From Magicicada septendecula (taxonomy: Eukaryota; Arthropoda; Insecta; Hemiptera; Cicadidae): DNA of 64,000 bases. Position 1 is the first letter of the stretch, and each line of letters starts with the position of its first letter. The DNA is taken from the NCBI GenBank assembly GCA_034769895.1, contig JAWRYS010001459.1:1-64000 (forward strand). The letters run 5' to 3'. Shown here in pieces: positions 56,667 to 64,000 of this stretch. The notes beneath the pieces were generated by a model that searched no databases, was not told where the DNA came from, and worked only from the letters and a program-made list of their open reading frames with translations. A program made the position numbers and the translations under genes.

Positions 56667-59351
56667 CTAGTACAGTATTTGTCGAGGCCGTTTCCAAGAT
56701 TCACCTGGACGTATTCGGTACCTGCCAAGGCCAGCTATGAGTGGGTTTGTCTGGGTCCTCGCAGCTCGGACGTAAAATTTACGTGCAAGTCGCCTTGCGG
56801 TGTCATCCAAGGAGCGGACACCGAGTCCTCTTCTCAGGAGACGAGAAGAAAACCGATAGGGGACTTTGGCCGCTAGCCGAAGCCCTCTATCGAGAACGCT
56901 TTGCAACCTTCTTTTATGAACGGTTGCGAGGTAACCCCAGACGGGAAGAGCGTAGGTAATGATCGGCAACAGATACGCGTTGACAATCAACTTACCCAGC
57001 TTGCGGGTCATAGCCTTGTTGGCAAGTATCGGAAACAGTTGACCGAGACGAGCGGACGCTTTCCTTCGCATCGTCTCAGCGTGGGTACGCCAGGTGAGCC
57101 GACGATCTAGGTGGACACCGAGGTACTTAACTTCCCTCGACCAGGGCAGGTACGTTCTACCGAGTCTCACTCGGCCTCGCGGTTCTTTCCGGCGCTTTGT
57201 GAATAGCACCGCGGAGCTCTTGGTTTCGTTGACGGCAACTTTCCAGCTTTCCGTCCACGTCGAATACGCATCGAGTGCGCGCTGAAGTCGTGGGATAGCA
57301 AAGTCGGCGTTCCGATCGGCGGTATAGACCGCCGTGTCGTCGGCAAACAAAGCCATCTGGACTCCAGGCTCTCTGGGTGCGTCGTTGACATACACGGAGA
57401 ACAGGAGAGGCCCTAGCACGCTACCTTGAGGTACCCCGGCTGTGATACGTCTCTCGGAAGAGACGTGGTCGTCTATTCGCACGCAGAAAGTCCTCTCCGT
57501 CAGAAAGCTAGCAATCAAGCGAAGGTAGCAATCTGGGAGCTGGATTTCCCGGAGCTTGAACAAGAGCCCGTCGTGCCAGACACTATCAAAGGCCTTTTCC
57601 ACATCTAGGAAACAGGCGACAGTCTGCTCTTTCCGACACCCGGCGTCCGTGATGTATTCCACCAGTCTCATCAGTTGATGAGTGGTGGAATGCCCCACAC
57701 GGAAGCCGAACTGTTCGGGGACCAGTACATCGAAATTTCGTAGATGATCTAGTACTCTCCGTTGTACGAGACGTTCGAGGACCTTTGACGTGGCTGACAT
57801 TAGACTAATTGGCCGGAGGTTGCCGGGACGGGAAGCGTCCTTTCCCTGCTTCGGGATCACTATAACCGTCGCCTTACGCCATTTCTGGGGAAAATAGGCC
57901 AGTCTAAGACACGCGTTGAACAGCGCGACCAAGAAAAGTACTCCTCGCTCCGGGAGTCGAGTAAGAGCGGCGTTCGAGACGCCGTCCGGGCCAGGAGCTT
58001 TTCTTGGCACGAGTGCAACGAGCCGATCTGTGACCTCTTCCCTAGTAATGGGTTCGGGCTCCGTAGTGATCGGAAGAGACAGAAAGTCTTCCACTTCGTT
58101 CTCGACTTCTTCGTCGAAGTCCCAGTCCATGGGCGGGTTAGGTGCGAACTGTCGCTCAAAACACGCGCCCAAGTACTCGGCCTTCGCCTCCGGGCGAGCC
58201 AGGATTTGACCGAAAGGTCCAGCAATGGCCGGGATGCGAGGCCGGCGCCTCTTCCCTACCAACGCCGAAGGTATCCGGTAAGGGCTACTTTCGTCCGATC
58301 CGTCCCCTGCCTGGGCCACGGCGAGTTCCCAACAGCGTCTCCGGTAGGCCTGCATTTCACGACGTAAAATGCCGGTCGCCCGGTTGTACGCTGCCTTGTC
58401 GGCCGGATCACGGGTCCGCTGCCAGCGTCTCCGGAGGCGATTTCTCTCGCAAGCGAGAGCACTCGTCTCCTCAGGGATCCGCTGCCAGTGGGGCGTGACG
58501 CCAGGCTTCATTCTGGAAGACGCGTCGATCGCAGATACGACTGCCTCATCAAACGCGGCAACTGCCTCGTCGACTTGGCGGAAGGTTTCGAGTGGTCCCG
58601 CGTCTGGCAATCGGCGACTTAACGCCGGGCCATAGCGATCCCATTCTACCACCTTCCTGACATCTCTGCGTACGACGTGCTGGGTAGCGACGTGTATCAG
58701 GATGGGGAGATGATCGGACGATAGTTCCGTTAGCGCGGACACATGGACCGGACAGTCAATTCCTTGAATCACCGCTATGTCCAAGACATCGGGAGCCGCG
58801 TTGCGTTGTGAGGGGTAGAACGTAGGTTGGGTAGGCCCAATCACTTGTATCCTGCGAGAATCGGCAAACCTGCGTAAACGTTTCCCGTTTGGGGCAGTCA
58901 AGCGACTGTTCCAATCGCGATGTTTACAGTTCAGATCGCCGGCCATGATGACCCTCCTGTGTGCATCGAACGCGACAGCTAGATCGGGGTGAAGGAGCTC
59001 TTTTTGCGGCGGTTTATACGCCGCTACCATCTGTACACCGCCTAGAGTGTTTAACAACTCCACAGCGGTGCCTTCGAGGTGAGTCATTGCAGGCAAGACG
59101 ACTCGGTGATGCTCGAGAGTGAGCCTCACCGCGACGGCAGTACCGCCACCAGCAGTGCCCGGTCTGTCGTTTCGATAGCACACATAGTTGGCCAGTCGTA
59201 ACCGACTCGCAGGAGTCAAGTGGGTCTCATTGAGAAGTACTACATCGGGTTTGAGTCGGGCCAGTAATTCTTGGAGTTCCTGGATCTTGTTGGACAACCC
59301 GTTGGCGTTCCAGGAAAGAATCGAGAGATCTCGTTTGAGGACCCGACTCAT
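56667..59351 (-). CDS. Jockey-like ORF2: endonuclease and reverse transcriptase
   Basis: An 894-codon ORF from the ATG at 59351. The N-terminal apurinic-type endonuclease has SWNANGL, LNETHL, AGDLNCKH and SSDHLPI motifs (about residues 12-217) and nicks the target. The RT has APGPDGVSNAAL, FLDVEKAFDSVW, AGVPQGSVLGPLLF and FADDTAVY (catalytic Asp pair, about residues 671-672), then a YLGVHLDRRLTW thumb region. No RNase H follows, which separates it from I-like elements. Its ATG overlaps the ORF1 stop as ATGA, which suggests reinitiation after ORF1. No stop or frameshift is present, so it may be active. Confidence 0.95.
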   Translation of the reverse strand: MSRVLKRDLSILSWNANGLSNKIQELQELLARLKPDVVLLNETHLTPASRLRLANYVCYRNDRPGTAGGGTAVAVRLTLEHHRVVLPAMTHLEGTAVELLNTLGGVQMVAAYKPPQKELLHPDLAVAFDAHRRVIMAGDLNCKHRDWNSRLTAPNGKRLRRFADSRRIQVIGPTQPTFYPSQRNAAPDVLDIAVIQGIDCPVHVSALTELSSDHLPILIHVATQHVVRRDVRKVVEWDRYGPALSRRLPDAGPLETFRQVDEAVAAFDEAVVSAIDASSRMKPGVTPHWQRIPEETSALACERNRLRRRWQRTRDPADKAAYNRATGILRREMQAYRRRCWELAVAQAGDGSDESSPYRIPSALVGKRRRPRIPAIAGPFGQILARPEAKAEYLGACFERQFAPNPPMDWDFDEEVENEVEDFLSLPITTEPEPITREEVTDRLVALVPRKAPGPDGVSNAALTRLPERGVLFLVALFNACLRLAYFPQKWRKATVIVIPKQGKDASRPGNLRPISLMSATSKVLERLVQRRVLDHLRNFDVLVPEQFGFRVGHSTTHQLMRLVEYITDAGCRKEQTVACFLDVEKAFDSVWHDGLLFKLREIQLPDCYLRLIASFLTERTFCVRIDDHVSSERRITAGVPQGSVLGPLLFSVYVNDAPREPGVQMALFADDTAVYTADRNADFAIPRLQRALDAYSTWTESWKVAVNETKSSAVLFTKRRKEPRGRVRLGRTYLPWSREVKYLGVHLDRRLTWRTHAETMRRKASARLGQLFPILANKAMTRKLGKLIVNAYLLPIITYALPVWGYLATVHKRRLQSVLDRGLRLAAKVPYRFSSRLLRRGLGVRSLDDTARRLARKFYVRAARTQTNPLIAGLGRYRIRPGESWKRPRQILY

Positions 59352-61129
59352 AGAAGACCTACACAAGTGGCGGCTTCCACCAAGAGCATGAATCTCTCAG
59401 TTATGTCGGCAGTCTCCAAGCGGGAGCGGATGGACCTGAAGGTCTGGGCGACTTTGCTGAGGTCGAACTCAGCAAGGAAGTCTTTGACGACCTGGTAGTC
59501 GTCAGGAACGGTTCTTGAGGCAGATTGCCCGGAGACTGCGTGCGCATAAGAGCGCCGAGGCTTATCAATCGGGGGATTGGTGGAAGCCAGGGGTTTCTTG
59601 GGGCCAGGTGTAGCACCTCTAGCGGAGGTGCTAGGAAGAGGGACAGATGCGATTGCGTCGGACTTCGCGCGCTGTGCAGGCTGTCTGGACTGTGCGGCCG
59701 GGTTGGCAGGAGCCCGGGATCTAGCGCCACGGGGCTTTCTATGCCGCTTCTTTTTGCCTGCGTTGGGAAACCGCGGGGGCGGGAGGTCAGGCGAGGCTGC
59801 TTCTAAAGCAGGGGCAGGATTCTCCGTTGCTGGGGGGGATTGAGAAGGCTCAGGCTCCACAACCGAGATGTTTTCTGTTGGCTGGGTGGTCTCACTTTTA
59901 GATGCCACGAGGTTACGGCGCTTTTTCGCCTGAGGCGGGACAGGGGCCTGTGAAGGAGCCTGAGTTGGGGTTGCCTGTGCTGCAGGTGATTGCTTCGGGC
60001 CTTTTGAGCGTTTTTGTTGCCTGTTAGTGACTGGGGCGGAAGACACGGCAGCCGTAGCAGGAGGCGCAGGGCCTGGCTGCTCGGTTGCAGGTCTTGAACC
60101 AGCTACCGGATGCCTCGGTGGTGGCAGGCGCCCTTTTGGCTTTCGCCGCTCGAGCTCCTGCTGAAACACCGGACATGCCCGGTAGTTGGCGGGGTGACTC
60201 CCGCCGCAGTTGATGCATCTTTTGAATGCAGGTGCATCGCAAAGTTTGGAGGCGTGAGGGAGAGAACATCTCACGCACGCCGGAGCGTTGGAGCAAGAGT
60301 CTGAGTGGTGCCCGAAGCGTTGGCACCTGTGACACTGAGGCAGAGCCCCGGGAGCGCGGCTTCTTTCCACTTTTACGCGGAAACCAAAAAGCCGCGTAAG
60401 TGAGAGTAGGCTAGTGCCTGCCTCGCTATTCTCCACCAGGATGCGGACCAGAGGAATTGGACGCCTTGGTCCGGCAGGAGTAAACACCCGATGGACCGCG
60501 CGAACAGGATAGCCCAGCTCGCGCAGCTCATCGAGTATCTCCTCCAGAGGGGATTCCACGTCCAAGCCTCTGAGGACAAGCGACAGAGGCTTCACGTGTT
60601 TGGTCGAGAAGGTATGGTACTGGAATTGCTGGGATTCCACGTACGCCACGACACTGCGGTACACGTCCATTCCGCGGACAACGATCTTGACTGTATCGCC
60701 CCCAAGGAGCTTCAGGTCAACGTTGGCCGGGGAAAGTCCGGGAGCCACTATCAATCGCCGGTAAAAACCGGTGACGTTGTTCACGCCATGAACGTAAACG
60801 GGCGGGATGCGAACCGCGGCCGACGGTGCTTGGGCACCGCCGGACGCAGTCGGCCCCGGGCCGGATTCGCCATCGGCGGGGACAACTTCCATGGCGGACG
60901 CCGAGGAAGAGGTTGAGGACGATCGGTTCCGCCTCGGTTTCTTAACCGGGCGCCCCCGTGGCCCAACCGCCACGAAAGCGTCGGTCTCGTCACCGGGCAG
61001 CGGAACCGACCGGGGATCGACTTGGTCCGCATCCATACGCGGAGAACACGGCGAGTCGCTCGTGTGGGGCGGGGCAGTGGCGAGCGACTGCGAGCTCGAT
61101 GACGCGCCCGGAGCGGGCATTTCCGCCAT
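59348..61129 (-). CDS. Jockey-like ORF1: Gag-like RNA-binding protein
   Basis: A 593-codon ORF starting at the ATG at 61129. A Ser/Pro-rich N terminus and a basic KKPRRNR patch are followed by a conserved region (about residues 107-255, PVYVHGVNN...) like the domain preceding zinc knuckles in Jockey ORF1. Then come three Cys/His knuckles (about 266-279, 285-297, 305-319) that bind element RNA, and a long Pro/Ala-rich tail. It overlaps ORF2 by the ATGA. Intact. Confidence 0.9.
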   Translation of the reverse strand: MAEMPAPGASSSSQSLATAPPHTSDSPCSPRMDADQVDPRSVPLPGDETDAFVAVGPRGRPVKKPRRNRSSSTSSSASAMEVVPADGESGPGPTASGGAQAPSAAVRIPPVYVHGVNNVTGFYRRLIVAPGLSPANVDLKLLGGDTVKIVVRGMDVYRSVVAYVESQQFQYHTFSTKHVKPLSLVLRGLDVESPLEEILDELRELGYPVRAVHRVFTPAGPRRPIPLVRILVENSEAGTSLLSLTRLFGFRVKVERSRAPGALPQCHRCQRFGHHSDSCSNAPACVRCSLPHASKLCDAPAFKRCINCGGSHPANYRACPVFQQELERRKPKGRLPPPRHPVAGSRPATEQPGPAPPATAAVSSAPVTNRQQKRSKGPKQSPAAQATPTQAPSQAPVPPQAKKRRNLVASKSETTQPTENISVVEPEPSQSPPATENPAPALEAASPDLPPPRFPNAGKKKRHRKPRGARSRAPANPAAQSRQPAQRAKSDAIASVPLPSTSARGATPGPKKPLASTNPPIDKPRRSYAHAVSGQSASRTVPDDYQVVKDFLAEFDLSKVAQTFRSIRSRLETADITERFMLLVEAATCVGLL

Positions 61130-61805
61130 CGAGCGGGAGGTTCGCCGTCCAGAGGCAGCCAGGCTGCCTCCGGCGGTAACCAGGGACCTAGGGTCCGGCC
61201 CGAGCCGGATCGCTTGCGGGACTTCTGGAACGCTCAGGCTTACTACGAGCTGGGCAAATGACCGGCTTCGTTAGATACCTCTCCTTACCAAGAGAGGTGT
61301 CCACCGGCCTCTTTACCTAGGCGATATCCAAGCTCGCTTACCACTGGTGGGGGCTCGCAAGGATCGTCCTAGGCAGCGCTACCTAAGAGCCTGAGCGTCA
61401 GCGGGCTAGATGCGCTGCGCAACCAACAGCTCTGGCAGGCTGGAATTGCTTCCTTTCCCACGGCGGTTGGTGGTCCTGAAAAGGGTCACTTGGCTGGTGG
61501 CCCTTAGAAGGTCCGACGAACGAACTCAGCTGTAGTGCTGGCTACTCAGTTCACCAGCCAGCTGAGTTGCAGTCTTCTTTCTTCAAGGCAAGGTGTTGTC
61601 CAACAAGCAGGGCAGCAGATAAAGTACGTCTGTCCTCGGCAGTCCGAAGGCAGCAGGGCAGCAGCTGTTAACAGCGACAATCTTCCGGAGTCGTCCAGAG
61701 AACGCTGGTTCAAGAGAGCAGGTCCTTCCAGTACGAGCAGCTGAAGTGATCTGAACCTCTCTGTCACCTCGCTGAACAGTTGATCTAGAACCGATCTGAA
61801 CAGTT
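61130..61805 (-). promoter_or_regulatory. 5' untranslated region of the Jockey-like element
   Basis: 676 bases between the element's 5' end and ORF1. Jockey-clade elements carry internal promoters here; no specific motif is claimed. Confidence 0.5.
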
Positions 61806-62113
61806 TGATATAGTTGCATAGCATGAACGCGTCTTTTATACTCTACAACAGATGTTAAACTACACACACTCAAGGTTAAGCACATCCTGTTCAAGTTATT
61901 TTTACCCTACGGTCAATGTAATACCTCACAAAGGATCGCACGTTCAAGTTCAAGGATATGCACAATATAAATACTTGCAAATCAGTGGTATACTACATAT
62001 GAGAGATATAACATCATTATTTCCTATAATTAGATTTGTATCTATGTTTTTCTATATATGATTGATATAATAACATTATTTTTAAATAAAATAAAGTACG
62101 ATAAAACAACAAC

Positions 62114-62176
62114 GGTCTCTTGGTGTAACGGTTAGCATGTCGGTTTTGCGAACCGGGTTCACATCCCGGTGAGACC
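62114..62176 (+). other. tRNA-like sequence lacking a variable loop (right arm)
   Basis: Inverse of 45175-45237, identical in sequence. See the left-arm entry for the structure. Confidence 0.6.
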
Positions 62177-62300
62177 GGTCTCTCCACCAAATTTCGGGAA
62201 CCGTCAAGTAACCCAAACTTTTCGTGTAACTGTACCCATCACCTTGCTCAATGCCGAATTTCGGAACCCGTCAACGCCTCGTCGCATTCCCTCTACCACG

Positions 62301-62445
62301 GTGGTGATTCTACCCACGATGAGGGGGGTAGAGGGATCTGTGATGTCATGAATCTGTGACGTCAGAGCCAATGACGACATGAATCGGTGACGTCAGAGCC
62401 ATAAATCATGTCCTCTACCCCCCTCATCGTGGGTAGAATCACCAC
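62301..62445. repeat. 34-bp inverted repeat flanking twin TGACGTCA sites (right arm)
   Basis: 62301-62334 and 62412-62445 are perfect inverted copies. Inverse of the left-arm hairpin. Confidence 0.85.
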
Positions 62446-62462
62446 TTTCCCTCTACTCACCG

Positions 62463-62626
62463 GGAGTTCCTACCTTTCAGCCGGCGAAGTGTCACAGCCG
62501 GGTGCTGGTCGCGCCGGTAGTTCCTGCATTTCAGCCGGCGAAGTGTCACGGCCGGGGACTGGTCGAAACGGGAGTTCCTGCCTTTCAGCCAGCGAAGTGT
62601 CACAGCCGGGTATTCCTCGAAGCTAG
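62463..62626 (+). repeat. Three 54-bp tandem units (right arm)
   Basis: Units begin near 62465, 62519 and 62573. Inverse of 44725-44888. Confidence 0.85.
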
Positions 62627-64000
62627 TGGTTATTGTGTTGTCCCAGCCTTGGGTCTCGTGTCGTCATATCCAGGATGAGCCTAAAACAAAGAAAACATTT
62701 ATTCAAAATATGTTTTCAAAATAAAAAATCTGTAAAAAATCGAAGAAAAAAAAATATATATATATATAAATGCATCGTGTTGCTTGTCGTCAATAGCGAC
62801 TGTTGCAAATACGTTTATCGGCTTAACATTTCCTTTCATAATACATCATAGTTTAGTTTCCACAACTGGAAAACCAGTTGATAAACACTTTTTACATTGA
62901 CAAATTACTCTACAGAAGCAGTAAATTGGTTTAAGTTTTATGCATTCTTCTGTTTATCTAAAGACTGTTTTTTATGATTTTTTTTTTAATTCAATCATTA
63001 GGCCTTGTCAGAATTTCTTATATTCATATGTCTGTTATATTATTGATAAAGTTAACATATATAGAGAGAGAGAATCTAGGCTATCTGAGAATCTCAATAT
63101 TTGTTTTAGTTAACAACTTACTGTATTAGTCTTCTCAGGTGTTTTCCTCTTGTGAGGCCAAAAACTACTGTAGAATTTCGATACGTTACATAATTTTTGC
63201 CGGCTGTTCAAAACATGAAAAAATATCGGTATAGAGAACCGTACATGATTTCCATGTTCTAAGATTTATATTTAAAATCATTTTGGAAATGAAATATTTC
63301 CATAGAAACTACTTCTTTCTACTTTGTAACGCCAAAACGTAAAAAAATATATTTTTTTTGAAAGAAAGACAGGGACCATCTGGCAGCGTGTGAAATGACA
63401 TTGACGAATGGGAGAAACAATAAAAGGATAGAAAATACAATGGCTGTAACAGCCTTCAACGTCGACGTACAGATGTCTAAAAGTATCATGAATCTAAACA
63501 AAAGCAGATGTTCGGCAGAGAGAAAATTTACCAGGAAAGACTACAGAGGCGTGTGAACCAAGTTAACATGTTCAGCCAGAAGCGTGTTGAAATTAAGGGA
63601 TTGTTCTGAAAGAAAGGCAAACAATCGCCGGAACGAAGTACAATGAGAACTTACTAAGAAAATATATGACGAAGGCTAACGCACTGGCTAGTAGTACAAT
63701 TAGAAATACAAAGAGTGCCACACATGAGAAACTTACGTAACACGCGCATCTGGACGAAGTAAGAAACAAAGGGTGTCTTTCTAAGTGGCATGAAAAACGC
63801 CAGAAAGAATTATGACTAGAACACATTGAAAAGACTACAGCAGGGGTGGAGCTAATTAACAGATGTAGCTGCAAGCTGGACAGAAGGAAGGCGTAGAACA
63901 ATACCAAAGAGATTTATGATCGTGGGATCGGACATACTGAAGCAAAAGGTAGCTGAACAGTAAGAAATTGGTGGGAACAGAAATCGCCTATCAGAAAACA
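62627..64000. other. Outer part of right arm, no gene seen; homology still continuing at the window end
   Basis: Inverse of 43349-44724. The match to the left arm is perfect up to the last base of the window, so the arm is longer than seen here. Confidence 0.6.

Larger units (their letters stand above)
56496..61818 (-). mobile_element. Full-length Jockey-like non-LTR retrotransposon inserted in the right arm
   Basis: The element is 56509-61805 (5297 bp), flanked by the 13-bp duplication TGATATAGTTGCA (56496-56508 and 61806-61818). The left arm has the empty site at 45533-45545. It is GC-rich, in sharp contrast to its AT-rich surroundings. Both ORFs are intact. The 3' end (minus sense ...CAGCTCTGACCAC) has no poly(A) or simple repeat, unlike most Jockey elements. 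It inserted after the inverted duplication arose, or into one haplotype. Confidence 0.95.
51789..64000 (-). repeat. Right arm of the giant inverted duplication (continues past the window)
   Basis: Inverse copy of 43349-50412, interrupted by the Jockey-like element (56509-61805 plus a 13-bp target duplication). All ORF translations that I could compare between arms are the same, apart from one Ala/Pro difference (left about 50346) and the indels listed for the left arm. Confidence 0.97.

Noticed and set aside
58142-58498. Plus-strand ORFs inside the Jockey-like element
   Set aside because: They are antisense shadows of the GC-rich ORF2.
43349-64000. Idea that the inverted repeat is a Polinton, bidnavirus or other large DNA transposon with giant TIRs
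   Set aside because: I see no protein-primed DNA polymerase, retrovirus-like integrase, DDE or tyrosine recombinase frame in arms or spacer. Only parvovirus-type HUH and SF3 motifs are present. The outer end is not visible, so the idea is unsupported rather than excluded.
1-64000. CRISPR arrays, bacterial operons or ribosomal RNA
   Set aside because: No regularly spaced repeat-spacer array, Shine-Dalgarno-linked gene series or rRNA core sequence was seen. The content is eukaryotic.

Overview
The window looks like a piece of an arthropod (probably insect) nuclear genome. It is AT-rich and packed with transposable elements, and I found no host protein-coding gene I could defend. The insect assignment is inferred from the mix: BEL/Pao, Gypsy-like, Jockey-like, I-like and Penelope-like retroelements, several hAT transposons, and a densovirus-like (Parvoviridae) NS1 region.

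Layout, 1-21.7 kb. The first kilobases hold the 5' parts of two decayed LTR retrotransposons on the minus strand, with visible primer-binding sites. A hAT-like non-autonomous element follows (2598-4247), with a relative inverted at 20176-21118. Next come a broken Penelope-like element (4298-6200), a decayed intron-containing hAT transposase with a BED finger (9301-13551), an internally deleted hAT with perfect 8-bp target duplications (16068-19010) and a solo LTR (19432-19980).

Layout, 21.7-36.4 kb: a nest. A Gypsy-like LTR element (23038-35880, minus strand) encodes only Gag and protease and has no pol. A 5'-truncated I-like LINE (23157-25009) sits in its 3' LTR. A full-length BEL/Pao element (26360-33943, plus strand, 5-bp target duplication, near-identical LTRs) sits between the gag and protease parts. 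The whole nest is bracketed by related CAGTGGCGGC-type ends.

Layout, 36.4-43.3 kb. This is mostly unassigned sequence with a short hAT (39045-39699), RT debris (40319-41400), a long CT microsatellite and a Harbinger-like transposase remnant (42135-42600).

Layout, 43.35-64 kb: the standout. It is a giant, almost perfect inverted duplication, with a left arm at 43349-50412, a spacer at 50413-51788 and a right arm from 51789 past the window end. Each arm carries, from the centre outward: the 5' part of a densovirus-like NS1 gene (HUH nickase) with an overlapping NS2-like frame; a palindromic promoter with TATA motifs facing both ways; 127-bp direct repeats; a GT microsatellite; a divergently oriented, apparently spliced unknown gene; a decayed tandem array of that gene's 3' part; a tRNA-like sequence; a 34-bp hairpin repeat; and 54-bp repeats. 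The spacer holds the NS1 SF3 helicase on the plus strand and a convergent unknown ORF on the minus strand. The arms differ only by a 160-bp tandem duplication (left), a 5297-bp Jockey-like retrotransposon with intact ORFs (right), one TA step and very few substitutions. The inner junction has 2-bp microhomology and lies at a 34-bp copy of the NS1 leader. This fits an ambisense densovirus-derived locus that underwent a fold-back rearrangement. A very recent event, arm-to-arm gene conversion and an assembly artefact cannot be told apart from sequence alone.
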